NCBI RefSeq assembly: GCF_000719265.1
Contig: NZ_JOFL01000012.1
Location: forward strand, 62,001 to 126,000
Direction: 5' to 3'
Source of the DNA: Streptomyces roseoverticillatus
Lineage (GTDB): Bacteria > Actinomycetota > Actinomycetes > Streptomycetales > Streptomycetaceae
DNA: 64,000 nt
Shown: piece after piece, positions 1 to 9,122 of the stretch
How positions within the stretch are numbered: position 1 is the stretch's first letter
How the letters are laid out: each line of letters opens with the position of its first letter
The notes under the pieces: model-generated
What the model was told of the DNA's origin: nothing
Seen by the model: the letters and a program-made list of their open reading frames with translations, nothing else
Database searches by the model: none
Program-made: the position numbers and the translations under genes

Positions 1-858
1 ACCTACGACCGGCGCACCAAGGACATCGTCCGCACCCCGGTCAAGAGCACGAACGGCAAGCAGGGCGCGTACGGCAACGACGCGTACGGCAAGGGCAAGG
101 GCGGCAAGCCCGCTTCGAACCCGCGCACCGCGAACCACGTCGTGGACCGCAACCAGCCGAAGGCCGCGGACATGACCGCGCTCATCGACCACTGGAAGAA
201 GCTCGCGGCGCCCGTCGCCGACAAGCCCGTCGGCTACATCACCGCCGACATCAACGGCCGCGGCTCCGAGGCGTACGAGAAGCCGCTCGGCGACGTCATC
301 ACCGACGCCCAGCTGGAGGCCCTCGCCCCGGCCGACAAGGGGGGCGCTCAGATCGCGTTCATGAACCCCGGCGGCATCCGCTCCGACCTGGCCTTCAAGG
401 CGTCGGGCGGCGAGGGCGACGGCGTCGTGACGTACGGCGAGGCGTTCACCGTCCAGCCGTTCACCAACATGATGCAGAGCAAGGACCTCACCGGCGCGCA
501 GCTCATCGCCGTGCTCCAGCAGCAGGTCAGCGGCCCGAACGCGGCCGAGCCGAAGATCCTGCAGGTCAGCAAGGGGCTGACGTACACCCTGGACCTGACG
601 AAGAAGGGCGCCGACCGCGTCGTGGCCTCGTCGGTCAAGCTGAACGGCGCCGCCATCGACCCGGCGAAGACCTACCGCGTCGCGGGCAACGAGTTCCTGA
701 TGGGCGGCGGCGACGGCTTCCCCGCCTTCAAGGAGGGCACGAACAAGCGCGTCGGCGCGTCCGACCTGGACGTCTTCAACGCCTATCTGACGGCCCACTC
801 GTCGAAGGCCGCCCCGCTGGCCCCGCCGGCGGCCGACCGCATCACGGTCGTCAAGTAA
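1..858 (+). CDS. 5'-nucleotidase / UshA-type phosphoesterase, C-terminal part
   Basis: The frame is open from the first base, so the start, signal peptide and catalytic metallophosphatase domain lie outside the window. The 285 visible residues are the nucleotide-binding C-terminal domain of the UshA/5'-nucleotidase family. NPGGIR is at about residues 122-127, a VQPF turn follows in the middle, and the late substrate-stacking motif GGGDGF is at about 235-240. Such enzymes are secreted and release phosphate and nucleoside from extracellular nucleotides or cyclic nucleotides. A Gly/Lys/Asn-rich linker at residues 16-40 is low in complexity. An in-frame ATG at base 142 falls inside the domain and is not a credible start. 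A perfect hairpin follows the TAA stop. Confidence 0.88.
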   Translation, partial: TYDRRTKDIVRTPVKSTNGKQGAYGNDAYGKGKGGKPASNPRTANHVVDRNQPKAADMTALIDHWKKLAAPVADKPVGYITADINGRGSEAYEKPLGDVITDAQLEALAPADKGGAQIAFMNPGGIRSDLAFKASGGEGDGVVTYGEAFTVQPFTNMMQSKDLTGAQLIAVLQQQVSGPNAAEPKILQVSKGLTYTLDLTKKGADRVVASSVKLNGAAIDPAKTYRVAGNEFLMGGGDGFPAFKEGTNKRVGASDLDVFNAYLTAHSSKAAPLAPPAADRITVVK

Positions 859-868
859 CCCTCAGGGA

Positions 869-902
869 GCGGGCGGCCCCGGAGCACACCGGGGCCGCCC
901 GC
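869..902. terminator. bidirectional hairpin terminator
   Basis: A perfect 14-bp stem (arms 869-882 and 889-902) encloses a 6-base loop. It lies between the convergent ends of the 5'-nucleotidase gene (plus) and the YidB-like gene (minus). There is no T-tract, as is common in Streptomyces. Confidence 0.75.
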
Positions 903-906
903 CGCC

Positions 907-1314
907 TCACGACTGCTGCCGGATCAGGTCCTCCAGGGAGCCCTCGGGCACCTCGCCGGACGGGGTCAGCTTGTCCACCGCTTGCGGCAGCGTCTGCGCG
1001 AGCTGGTCCGCTGCCTCCTCCGGAGTCACGCCCGCCTGCTCCGCCACGTGGTCGAGCGCCTGGTACGGCAGGGCCTGCGCGACCTCCGGCCCGCTGACCT
1101 CCTGGTTCGCCCCCTTGCCGACCCACGAGTCGGTCTTCTCCCCGAGGCCGCCCTCCTTGAGGGTGTCCAGCAGCGCGCCGAGCGGATTGCTGCCCGCGCC
1201 GTGCGTGCCGGCGCCGCCGAGCGAGGTGAGCAGCGCGCCCAGCAGGCTGCCGCCCTTGCCGGCCTCCCCGCCGCCGAGCAGCCCGCCCAGCAGACTTCCC
1301 AGCTCATTGCCCAT
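907..1314 (-). CDS. YidB-like (DUF937) small protein
   Basis: The gene encodes 135 residues. The N-terminal half is almost entirely Gly/Leu/Ser (GNELGSLLGGLLGGG and similar). It is followed by an acidic, helical C-terminal half containing WVGKGANQEVSG, the conserved core of the YidB/DUF937 family, whose function is unknown. A GTG seven codons upstream (1335) is possible, but the GAGGAGG ribosome site sits just before the ATG at 1314, which I take as the start. The gene is monocistronic as far as can be seen. The Gly/Leu repeats are normal for the family. Confidence 0.7.
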   Translation of the reverse strand: MGNELGSLLGGLLGGGEAGKGGSLLGALLTSLGGAGTHGAGSNPLGALLDTLKEGGLGEKTDSWVGKGANQEVSGPEVAQALPYQALDHVAEQAGVTPEEAADQLAQTLPQAVDKLTPSGEVPEGSLEDLIRQQS

Positions 1315-1404
1315 CGCCGCCGCCTCCTCGATCACCTCGGTAGCAGAGCCATACCCCCGGACGCCCCGCCCGGAGCACGATTCACCCGTTCACCTGCCGT
1401 TGAG

Positions 1405-2265
1405 TCACCTGCCCTCCAGCCCGCGGACGATGCCCAGGATCAGGTCCCGGGACGGCGCCTCGCCGAGGGCCACGGACTCCATGCGGTCGAGCACCATGCG
1501 GTAGCGGTCCAACTGGGCCGCGGCGTCCACCAGTTCCGAGCCATGCTCGCGGTCGACGTGCACGGTGTCCAGCTGCGGCACCGGGCCGACCGCGAACAGC
1601 GTCGACTGCCCGGAGCCGGGGAACGCGCCCGCGTCGAAGGGGATCACCAGCACCCGGACGTGTTCGCGCTCGCTCATGCCGAGGATGTGCCGCAGCTGCG
1701 CCCGCGCGACCGCGGGCCCGCCGAAGCGCATCCGCAGCGCGGCCTCGTGGACGATGGCCGTGTACGGGGTGGGGTGCTCGCGGTAGAGGACGGCCTGCCG
1801 CTTGATGCGGTGCGAGACGCGGTGCTCGACCTCCGGCGGGCACAGGGGCGGCACCATCTGGCGGAAGATCTCGCGGCAGTGCTCGGCCGTCTGCAGCAGC
1901 CCGGGCAGATGGGCCACGTACGAGGCGCGCAGGGCCACGGCGTGGTGCTCCAGTTCGGCGAGGTCCAGCAGCCCGGCCGGGAGGATCTCGCGGTACTCCT
2001 CCCACCAGCCGCGCTTGCGCTCGCCGGCCATGTCGATGAGGGCGGCGACGAGGGCCTCGTCCGAGCACGAGTAGTTGCGCGCGAGGGCGCGCAGGCGCTC
2101 GGCGCTCACTCCGTAGCGGCTCGCCTCGATGTTGCTGATCTGGGCCTGGTTGGTGCCGAGGAGCCGTCCGGCCTCGGTCGATGTGAGCCCCGCGCGCTCG
2201 CGCAGCTTGCGCAGCTCGGCCCCGAGCCGGAGCTGACGCGCCGTCGGGCTGTTCCTCACCGGCAT
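1405..2265 (-). CDS. XRE-family regulator with DUF5753 domain
   Basis: This 286-residue cytoplasmic DNA-binding protein has an N-terminal helix-turn-helix at about residues 8-65 (LRKLRERAGLTSTEAGRLLG, then ISNIEASRYGVS). A DUF5753 domain fills about 95-275. The architecture is one of the largest regulator families in Streptomyces, and its members usually sit next to a small gene of the DUF397 or anti-sigma-like ATPase kind. A divergent gene of the latter kind starts at 2411, so the two probably share the 2266-2410 promoter region. The ATG at 2265 is chosen because the HTH begins right after it and GAGAGG-like sequence precedes it. The frame stays open upstream to 2505 but that stretch looks non-coding. 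The effector is unknown. Confidence 0.85.
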   Translation of the reverse strand: MPVRNSPTARQLRLGAELRKLRERAGLTSTEAGRLLGTNQAQISNIEASRYGVSAERLRALARNYSCSDEALVAALIDMAGERKRGWWEEYREILPAGLLDLAELEHHAVALRASYVAHLPGLLQTAEHCREIFRQMVPPLCPPEVEHRVSHRIKRQAVLYREHPTPYTAIVHEAALRMRFGGPAVARAQLRHILGMSEREHVRVLVIPFDAGAFPGSGQSTLFAVGPVPQLDTVHVDREHGSELVDAAAQLDRYRMVLDRMESVALGEAPSRDLILGIVRGLEGR

Positions 2266-2410
2266 CTCTCGCCTCTCCCGCGCGTCACCCACACGGGTGC
2301 TTACCGAAGTAGTTCTGCCGACGCCGCTAAATACCTTTGGCCAAGCGGCGTACGGTGGTGAGTCGCGCCATTCACCTGCTCGCCCCGCCTCGCTCGTCAG
2401 AGGAGCCGGC

Positions 2411-2872
2411 ATGGCCACGGTATCGCCGCAGACCCCTTGGTCGTACACGCTCGACCTGCCCGACGACCCGCGGTCCGCCACCGTCGCGCAGTCCACCGTC
2501 CGCACCGTCCTGGAGGCGTACGCCCTGGAGGAACTGGCCGAAGAAACCGCCGGGTTGGTAGTGAAACTGCTCGCACCGGACCGCCCGGGCTACCGGGCCT
2601 CCGGAGCGCCCACGTCGCTGCGGCTCACGCATGTGCCGCCGCTCGGGGTGAGGGTCACGGTGTCGTACGGCCGGGGGCGGGAGGTCACCACGGTCGCGTG
2701 GTCGTCCCGGTTTCGCGGAGCGCATGACATGCCGACCACGCTAGACGGCCGGCTTGCCCCCGCAGGGGCGAAGGATCCGGGAACCGCCGGAAAAGGTGGT
2801 GACCGCACCGGTATTGACGGGCAGGGCCACGCAATCGTGTGTTCATCGGGACTTCATGCAATGCACCCGTAA
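2411..2872 (+). pseudogene. degenerate anti-sigma-like ATP-binding protein (HATPase_c_2) remnant
   Basis: AGGAG at 2401-2405 leads into an ATG. The first 45 or so residues match the start of the short ATPase-fold regulators that accompany DUF5753 genes (WSYTLDLPDDPRSATVAQ, then an EELAEETAGLVV helix). The next expected block, SELVTNA plus the G1/G2 ATP boxes, is not recognisable. The protein instead reads KLLAPDRPGYRASGAPTSLRLT, as if bases were lost or shifted there. The C-terminal 50 residues look like read-through of non-coding sequence. I infer an internal indel or decay. It could still make a 153-residue protein that keeps only a protein-interaction half. Confidence 0.5.
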
Positions 2873-3037
2873 AAGTGAAGGCCGAAAAATCAATCTTCCT
2901 TGCAAAAACATGACAGAGGGACAGGTCACACCCTGATCCATTGAACAGACCGTACGGTATGTGCTTGTGTGTGCAACGGCTGCCGGGCCAAGGAGGGGAG
3001 CGCGGCGGCCCCGCCGACCCGAGGAATCCGTACGGTC

Positions 3038-4300
3038 ATGCAGTCCGCCATGAATGCCGCCATGAAGTCCGCCCTGGCGTCCCGGGCGCTCGGCAGTGCC
3101 GCGTACTACGTGATCTCGCCGTTCCTCGCCATCTGGTTGCACGGCACGCTCGGGATCCCCGTCGGGGTCGCGGCGGCCGCCGTCGGCGTGCACCTGCTGA
3201 GCATGCGGGCCGGCGCGGTCTACATGCAGTTCGTCGTCGTGCGCTTCCGGCTCCGGGCCGTCCTCGTGGGCGGCTATCTGGTGGCGGGTGCCGTCATGCT
3301 CGTGCCCGCCGTGCTGCGCCTCGACGACGCCGCGTCCTGGCTCGCCGTCCTGGCCGTGAACGGCACCGCCGTCTCCTGCGCCAACGTCGGCACCAAGGCG
3401 CTCATCGCGGGCGCGTGCGACGAGACCACCCGCCTCGCGGCGTTCGGCCGGCTGAACGCGGCGATCAACGGCGGCGCGGCGCTCGGACCCGTGGCCGGCG
3501 GCTGGCTGATGTCCGCCACCGGCCGTGCGTTCCCGCTGATCCCGGCCGGGGTGTTCGCCGTGGCGGCCGTGCTGGCCGCCCGCGCGCCGGGCGACGTGAC
3601 GGCCGTCCCGCCGGAGAAGGGCGCGGCACGCTTCGGGCTGCCCAGCCGGCAGGTGCTGCTGTGGTCGTGCGTGACGGCGACGCTGTGGCTCGCGTACGCA
3701 CAGTTCGCCAACGTGCTGCCGATGTACGTCGGGACGTCCGTCTCGCCGCGCGTCATCAGCATGCTGTTCCTCGTCAACGCCGTTCTGATCGTGCTGTTCC
3801 AGGGCGTCGTGGCCCGGCGGATGCAGAGCCTCGCGGGCCGGCGCGGCGACCGGGCCGTCATCGCGCTCGGCATGGTGCTGCTGGCCGGCGGGCTCGTGCT
3901 GTTCGTGCCCGGGCGGGGGCCTGCCTGGCCCGTCGTCTTCGTGGGCGCGGCCGTGTTCACGTTCTCCGAGCTCGTGTGGTCGCCCGCGGCGGACAGCATC
4001 ATGGCCCGCAAGGCCGAGGGGAACAGCTTCGCCGCGTTCGGATTCGCCGGGCTGGTGTGGGGCATCGCGGAGTCCGCGGGCGGTGCCGTCGGCACGGCCG
4101 TGGCGGGCGGTTCGGACAGCGCCTGGACCGGCGGAGCGCCGTTCCTCGTAGCCGCGGCACTCACGTTGATCACGGCCGTGGCCGTAGTCGTCGCCCCCCG
4201 CCGCCGCACACCCCTCCCCGCGAAGCCGGTTCGAACCCGCCGTACCGATGAACCCGATCGAGCCGATCGCGCCGATCACACCGACCCCGTCAAGAAATGA
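3038..4300 (+). CDS. MFS transporter (first gene of a ligase/aldolase cluster)
   Basis: A 420-residue polytopic membrane protein with about 12 hydrophobic segments. It has MFS-type loops, for example a short cytoplasmic RFRLR after helix 2 and a central loop at about residues 190-205. It ends in a charged, Asp/Arg-rich tail. The ATG at 3038 follows GAGGAA; an upstream GTG at 2969 would add 23 residues without membrane character. It is transcribed with the ATP-grasp ligase (10-base gap) and probably the aldolase, so I infer export of, or immunity to, what they make. The 165 bases upstream are AT-rich for this genome and contain ACCGTACGGT, a 10-bp palindrome. The substrate cannot be read from sequence. 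Confidence 0.82.
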   Translation: MQSAMNAAMKSALASRALGSAAYYVISPFLAIWLHGTLGIPVGVAAAAVGVHLLSMRAGAVYMQFVVVRFRLRAVLVGGYLVAGAVMLVPAVLRLDDAASWLAVLAVNGTAVSCANVGTKALIAGACDETTRLAAFGRLNAAINGGAALGPVAGGWLMSATGRAFPLIPAGVFAVAAVLAARAPGDVTAVPPEKGAARFGLPSRQVLLWSCVTATLWLAYAQFANVLPMYVGTSVSPRVISMLFLVNAVLIVLFQGVVARRMQSLAGRRGDRAVIALGMVLLAGGLVLFVPGRGPAWPVVFVGAAVFTFSELVWSPAADSIMARKAEGNSFAAFGFAGLVWGIAESAGGAVGTAVAGGSDSAWTGGAPFLVAAALTLITAVAVVVAPRRRTPLPAKPVRTRRTDEPDRADRADHTDPVKK

Positions 4301-4310
4301 GACCGGCACC

Positions 4311-5546
4311 ATGGCCGATCGAGCAGATCACATCGTCATCGTCGAAGCCCTCACCAGCGGCACGGGCCTGCGCCTCGTCGAGGCCGCGGTCCGCCGCGCC
4401 GCCCGCGTCACCTTCGTCACCCGCGACAAGGGCCGCTACGCGAACGACCCGCTCCGCCACCTCCTGGACGCGGGCCCGATCGAGGTCCACGTCCGCGAGA
4501 CGCGCTCCACGGAGGAGCTGACCGAGCTCTTCCAGGAGCTGCGCGACGGCGGCGAGTTCACGCTGATCGCACCCAACGAGCAGTACCTGCTGCCCGCCGC
4601 CACCGCGGCCGAGAAGCTGGGCATACCCTTCCTGCCCACGGCCTCCGTGCTGCTGACGCAGGACAAGCACGCCTTCCGGCAGGCCTGCGCCGCCGAGTCC
4701 GTCCCGGCGCCGCGCAGCACCGCGGCCGCGGACGTCGAGAGCGCACTCGCCGCGGCCGAGGCCACCGGCTACCCCGTCGTCCTCAAGCCCTCCATCGGCA
4801 CCGGCAGTTACGGCGTGGTCTCCGCCGCGGACGCCGACGAGCTGCGCTGGCACTTCCCCGAGGTGCGCGACGAGTCCGACGGGCAGGGCGGCGTGCCGCT
4901 CGTCGAGGAGTTCCTCATCGGCCCGGTGGTCAGCGCGGAGGTGCTCTACTCCGGCGGCGTCCCGCACGTCCTCGGCATCAGCGACCGCATCATGAGCGAG
5001 CTGCCGTACTTCATGGAGCTCGCCATCCGCTTCCCGGTCGACCTCTCCCCGGAGGCCCACGAGCGGATCGAGCGGATCTGCGCCGACCTGGCCCGCCTCA
5101 TGGCCTACGAGAACGGCCCCGCGCACATCGAGTTCGCCCTCACCGCCGACGGCCCCAAGGTCGTCGAGTTCAACCCGCGCTTCGCGGGCCGCAACGTCTC
5201 CACGATGGTCTCCGCCGCGCTCGACTGGAACGTCTTCGACGGCGTCATCGCCTCGTACCTGGGCGAGCCCGTCAACGCCCCCGCGCCCGTCGGCGCCGCC
5301 GCCGAACAGGCCCTGTACGCCAAGCGCGGCGGCCGCTTCGAGGACGTCGCGGGCCGCGAGCTGGCCGACCGCGTGCCCGGGCTCCGGGACATCCGGATCA
5401 CCGCGCGGGCCGGGGACGTCCTGCCGGACGCCAAGGACCAGCGGAGCGAGTACGGAACGCTCTGGTGCACCGGCGCCACGGCCGACGAGGCGGGCATCCG
5501 CGCGGCATCGGCGGCGGGCTACCTGCGGCCGGTCTTCGGCGACTAG
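4311..5546 (+). CDS. ATP-grasp ligase (biotin carboxylase / amino-acid ligase-like)
   Basis: A 411-residue soluble enzyme. It has a pre-ATP-grasp Rossmann-like domain (residues 1-110), a nucleotide-binding lysine in VVLKPSIGTGSYGV (about 158-171), and the Mg-binding signature VVEFNPRFAGRN near 285. A small C-terminal domain contains ARAGDVLPDA. ATP-grasp enzymes of this layout activate a carboxylate as acyl-phosphate and join it to an amine or thiol; the bacilysin-type L-amino-acid ligases are the nearest functional model I know. Its neighbours are an MFS transporter and a threonine aldolase. The ATG at 4311 starts the domain cleanly. A start at 4248 would overlap the transporter and add a Pro-rich tail. 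Confidence 0.8.
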   Translation: MADRADHIVIVEALTSGTGLRLVEAAVRRAARVTFVTRDKGRYANDPLRHLLDAGPIEVHVRETRSTEELTELFQELRDGGEFTLIAPNEQYLLPAATAAEKLGIPFLPTASVLLTQDKHAFRQACAAESVPAPRSTAAADVESALAAAEATGYPVVLKPSIGTGSYGVVSAADADELRWHFPEVRDESDGQGGVPLVEEFLIGPVVSAEVLYSGGVPHVLGISDRIMSELPYFMELAIRFPVDLSPEAHERIERICADLARLMAYENGPAHIEFALTADGPKVVEFNPRFAGRNVSTMVSAALDWNVFDGVIASYLGEPVNAPAPVGAAAEQALYAKRGGRFEDVAGRELADRVPGLRDIRITARAGDVLPDAKDQRSEYGTLWCTGATADEAGIRAASAAGYLRPVFGD

Positions 5547-5701
5547 CACCTCGCCGGCTGTTCCACCCTCGCCGTCGCGGCACCCGGCCGCGGCGGCGAG
5601 GGAAGTCGTCGCCCCGCACTCCCGTCGCACCCTGACGGGCCGCTCCACCGGCGCACACCCACGCGCCGTCACTCACCGTAACCGCCATCTCGCAAGACGA
5701 A

Positions 5702-6781
5702 ATGAGTACGTACGTGAGCACTTCCCAGCGCCCCCTCATCGACCTCTACAGCGACACCATCACGCTGCCCACCGCCGCCATGCGCACCTTCATGGCCGAG
5801 GCCCCGGTCGGTGACGAGCAGAAGGGCGAGGACCCCAGCGTCAACGAACTCACCGCCATGGCCGCCGAGCTGCTCGGCAAGGAAGCCGCCGTCTTCCTGC
5901 CCTCGGGCACCATGTGCAACGAGATCGCGCTGGCCGTCCACTCCCGGCCGGGCGACGAGATCCTCGCCGACGCGACCGCGCACATCATCAACTACGAGGT
6001 CGGCGGTCCGGCCGCGCTCAGCGGCATCAACGTCCGCGCGCTGGAGGGCGAGCGCGGCGTGTTCACGGCCGAGCAGTTCCGCGCGGCCATCCGCACGCCG
6101 AGCCGCTACGCGCCCGCGACGACCGGTGTCGTCATCGAGCAGACGTCCAACGCGGGCGGCGGCACGGTCTGGCCGCTGGAGCGCATCGAGGAGATCACGG
6201 CCATCGCCCGCGAGCGCGGCATGTGGGCGCACATGGACGGAGCCCGCCTGCTCAACGCCTCTGTAGCGAGCGGCATCCCGGCCAAGACGTACGCGCAGCA
6301 CTTCGACTCGGTCTTCATCGACCTCAGCAAGGGCCTCGGCGCGCCGGTCGGCGGACTCCTCGCCGGCACGCGGGAGTTCATCGACAGCGCGTGGCGGCTC
6401 AAGCAGCGCTGGGGCGGCGCCATGCGCCAGGCCGGCGTCATCGCCTCGGCGGGCGTCTACGCGCTCCGCCACCACGTGGACCGGCTGGCCGACGACCACG
6501 CCAACGCCCGCCTCCTCGCGACGGAGCTCGCGAAGATCGAGGGCCTGGCCGTGCGGCCGGAGCACGTGGAGACGAACATCGTCCTCTTCGACGTGTCCGC
6601 CACGGGCCTGACGGCGGCGGAGTTCGGGGCGCGCACGATCGAGGAGCACGGACTGCGGGTCAGCGTCTTCGGCCCGACGACGGTGCGAGTCGTCACCCAC
6701 CTGGACGTGACGGCGGAGCAGATTCCGGTAGCGGTGGAGGCGATAGCAAAGGTGACGGCGAGCGCGCTCGCCGCAGCCTGA
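5702..6781 (+). CDS. low-specificity L-threonine aldolase-like PLP enzyme
   Basis: A 359-residue fold-type I PLP enzyme. The N-terminal DLYSDTITLPTAAMR and SGTMCNE motifs, HIINYE near residue 99, MDGARLLNA near 178-186 and the cofactor lysine in DLSKGLGAPVGG (about residue 208) are all those of beta-eliminating-lyase-family threonine aldolases. The family splits threonine or allo-threonine to glycine plus acetaldehyde and, in reverse, makes beta-hydroxy-alpha-amino acids from glycine and aldehydes. It lies 155 bases after the ATP-grasp gene on the same strand. An alternative GTG at 5714 removes four residues. In this setting a biosynthetic aldol reaction feeding the ligase is plausible but inferred. 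Confidence 0.88.
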   Translation: MSTYVSTSQRPLIDLYSDTITLPTAAMRTFMAEAPVGDEQKGEDPSVNELTAMAAELLGKEAAVFLPSGTMCNEIALAVHSRPGDEILADATAHIINYEVGGPAALSGINVRALEGERGVFTAEQFRAAIRTPSRYAPATTGVVIEQTSNAGGGTVWPLERIEEITAIARERGMWAHMDGARLLNASVASGIPAKTYAQHFDSVFIDLSKGLGAPVGGLLAGTREFIDSAWRLKQRWGGAMRQAGVIASAGVYALRHHVDRLADDHANARLLATELAKIEGLAVRPEHVETNIVLFDVSATGLTAAEFGARTIEEHGLRVSVFGPTTVRVVTHLDVTAEQIPVAVEAIAKVTASALAAA

Positions 6782-6801
6782 TAGCCGGAATACGGGCAGG
6801 A

Positions 6802-6930
6802 GGGGGCGGGGTGGGGTCGGCCCTGGGAGGGGCGTAAAGCGTGATTTGCGGCAGCGTTCGGGGCACCGTCAACGTCGTGCTCGGGCCGTAAATCATGCAG
6901 CCCCGGAAGGGTCGGCCCCACCCCGCCCCC
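6802..6930. terminator. long imperfect inverted repeat between convergent genes
   Basis: The outer G-rich arm at 6802-6822 mirrors 6911-6930. An inner arm TGATTTGCGGC (6842-6852) mirrors GGCCGTAAATCA (6884-6895), leaving a loop of about 31 bases. It sits between the aldolase stop (6781) and the sensor-kinase stop (6935), so bidirectional termination is the simplest role. Confidence 0.6.
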
Positions 6931-6934
6931 GCCC

Positions 6935-8326
6935 CTACAGAGCGGGCGGAGCCACGGGCGCGCCCGGCAGCCGCACGGAAGCCACCGTCCCCCCGCCCGA
7001 CGCCGGCCGCAAAGCCACCTCACCCCCGGCCTGCTGCACCGTACGGGCGACGATCGACAGCCCCAGCCCGCTGCCCGGCATGCTGCGGGCGGAGGGGGAC
7101 CGCCAGAAGCGGTCGAAGACGTGCGGAAGCTCATCAGGCGCGATCCCGGGCCCGTGATCGCGAACGGTGAGCTCACCGGTGGACGACAGAGCCACGTCTA
7201 CGGTGCCGCCGGGCGGACTGAACTTGACGGCGTTGTCGAGCAGGTTGACCAGGGCGCGTTCGAGGGCGGCCGGCTCGGCCCGCACGTACCAGCTCTCCAG
7301 GCGCACCTGGAAGGCCAGCCCCGCGCCCCGCAGCCGGGCCCGCTCGACGGCCCGCTCGGCGGCCTCGTGCAGGGCGATGACCTGCACGGGCTCCGTGCCG
7401 GGCCCGGCGTCGGGCCGGGAGAGTTCCTGCAGGTCGCCGATGAGGGCGGCCAGCTCGGCCATCTGCGCCCGGACGCTGGCGAGGAGTTCCTTGCGGTCCT
7501 CGGGCGGGATGGCACGCCCGGTCTCCTCGCTCCGCACGAGCAGGTCGATGTTGGTGCGGAGGGAGGTCAGCGGGGTGCGCAGCTCGTGCCCGGCGTCGGC
7601 GATGAGCTGCTGCTGCCGGTCGCGGGAGGAGGCGAGGGCGGCGGTCATGGCGTTGAAGGAGCGCGACAGGCGGGCGATCTCGTCCTCGCCCTCGACGGGG
7701 ATGCGGACCGCCAGGTCCTCCGTGCGGGCGATGTGTTCGACGGCGCCGGTGAGCCGGTCGACGGGCCGCAGCCCGGCGCGGGCGATCCACGCGCCGGCGG
7801 TGGCGGCGAGGAGGACGCCGACGCCCGCGGTGACGGCGAGAACAGCCGCCAGGGCGTTGAGGGGCCGGTCGATCTCGCGGAGGGGCTGGGCGATGGAGAC
7901 GGCTGTGCCGGGCACGGGCCCGGGCGAGGTCGCGACCCGCATCTCCGTGCCGTCCTGGGCCACCGCGTCGTGGAGGGCCTGTTCCTGCTGCCGCTGGGCG
8001 ACCAGCAGATCGTCGGGCTCCACCTTGATGGGCGACTTGCCGATCGTGGAGCAGACGAAGCCGTCGCCGGTGATGATCTGCACGGTGTAGGGCCGGAAGA
8101 GGGTGGACGGCCCGGTGGGCACGGACCCGCAGTTGCGCAGGAGCGTCTTGACGGTGGCGTCGTCGGCGCGGACGCTCGTGAGGGTGGTGTCCCGCTGGTG
8201 CTCCAGCTCCTGGCGGGTGACCAGCCAGCAGGCGGCGGCCGCGGCGGCCACGGCGACGGCGACGGCGGCCGCGGTCAGCAGCGCCAGCCGGGAGCGGAGC
8301 GGCAGCCGCTGGAGTCTCGCGATCAT
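6935..8326 (-). CDS. HAMP-domain sensor histidine kinase
   Basis: A 463-residue membrane kinase. It has a first transmembrane helix at about residues 14-36, an extracytoplasmic sensor of about 120 residues containing two cysteines, and a second helix at about 158-182. A HAMP segment follows, then a HisKA box [14 protein letters not shown] with the phospho-acceptor His at residue 247. The N box [13 protein letters not shown] and G boxes [11 protein letters not shown] and GSGLGLSIV are intact. Its ATG overlaps the stop of the response-regulator gene (ATGA), so the two are translationally coupled. With the upstream protease gene the set resembles the mycobacterial MprA/MprB/PepD envelope-stress module. 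That functional link is inference. Confidence 0.9.
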   Translation of the reverse strand: MIARLQRLPLRSRLALLTAAAVAVAVAAAAAACWLVTRQELEHQRDTTLTSVRADDATVKTLLRNCGSVPTGPSTLFRPYTVQIITGDGFVCSTIGKSPIKVEPDDLLVAQRQQEQALHDAVAQDGTEMRVATSPGPVPGTAVSIAQPLREIDRPLNALAAVLAVTAGVGVLLAATAGAWIARAGLRPVDRLTGAVEHIARTEDLAVRIPVEGEDEIARLSRSFNAMTAALASSRDRQQQLIADAGHELRTPLTSLRTNIDLLVRSEETGRAIPPEDRKELLASVRAQMAELAALIGDLQELSRPDAGPGTEPVQVIALHEAAERAVERARLRGAGLAFQVRLESWYVRAEPAALERALVNLLDNAVKFSPPGGTVDVALSSTGELTVRDHGPGIAPDELPHVFDRFWRSPSARSMPGSGLGLSIVARTVQQAGGEVALRPASGGGTVASVRLPGAPVAPPAL

Positions 8327-9048
8327 TCGGCGCCGTCCGTGCGCAGGACGTAGCCCACGCCGCGCACGGTGTGGACGAGGCGCGGTTCGCCGCCGGCCTC
8401 GGTCTTGCGGCGCAGGTACATGACGTACACGTCGAGGGAGTTGGACGACGGCTCGAACTCGAAGCCCCACACGGCCTTGAGGATCTGCTCGCGGGTGAGG
8501 ACCTGCCGGGGGTGGGCCAGGAACAGCTCCAGGAGCGTGAACTCCGTGCGGGTCAGCTCGACGGCCCGGTCGCCGCGCGTGACCTCGCGGGTGTCGAGGT
8601 TCATGCGCAGGTCGGCGAAGGAGAGGGTGGCGGAGGCGGCGGGCGCGGCCGTGGCGTAGGCGCTGCGGCGCAGGAGGGCCCGGATGCGGGCGAGCAGCTC
8701 GTCCAGCTCGAAGGGTTTGACGAGGTAGTCGTCTGCTCCGGCGTCCAGGCCGGTGACGCGGTCGCCGACGGTGTCGCGGGCGGTGAGCATGAGGATGGGC
8801 ACGGTGACGCCGGAGGCGCGCAGGCGGCGGGCGGCGGTGAGGCCGTCCATGCGCGGCATGAGGACGTCCAGCACGATCAGCTCCGGGTCGTACGAGGCGG
8901 TCTTCGTGACCGCGTCGAGCCCGTCGACGGCCAGCTCGGTGGCGTACCCCTCGAAGGCGAGGCTGCGGCGCAGGGCCTCGCGGACGGCGGGCTCGTCGTC
9001 CACGATCAGGATGCGGGCGGGCTGGTCGCCGTGGTCGGCGGGGCTCAT
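8323..9048 (-). CDS. OmpR-family response regulator
   Basis: A 241-residue two-domain regulator. The receiver domain has an acidic pocket (VDDEP), phospho-acceptor Asp at residue 61 in [11 protein letters not shown], conserved Thr in LTARD and Lys in LVKPF. A PhoB/OmpR-type winged helix occupies about residues 140-235 ([16 protein letters not shown], then [30 protein letters not shown]). The kinase gene overlaps its stop by 4 bases. The protease gene ends 74 bases upstream on the same strand, so all three may be one unit, and the protease is a likely target or signal modulator. Confidence 0.93.
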   Translation of the reverse strand: MSPADHGDQPARILIVDDEPAVREALRRSLAFEGYATELAVDGLDAVTKTASYDPELIVLDVLMPRMDGLTAARRLRASGVTVPILMLTARDTVGDRVTGLDAGADDYLVKPFELDELLARIRALLRRSAYATAAPAASATLSFADLRMNLDTREVTRGDRAVELTRTEFTLLELFLAHPRQVLTREQILKAVWGFEFEPSSNSLDVYVMYLRRKTEAGGEPRLVHTVRGVGYVLRTDGAE

Positions 9049-9122
9049 CGGCGGTACCTCACGGGTGCGGTCTTGCTTCGGTCAGGGCGCTTCTCGGCCT
9101 TCAGCGTCGCACGGCCGCGCGC

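Noticed and set aside
2843..4312. Minus-strand open frame of 489 codons opposite the MFS gene
   Set aside because: The composition (His, Asp, Gly, Arg) and lack of hydrophobic or domain pattern mark it as a shadow of the MFS coding frame.
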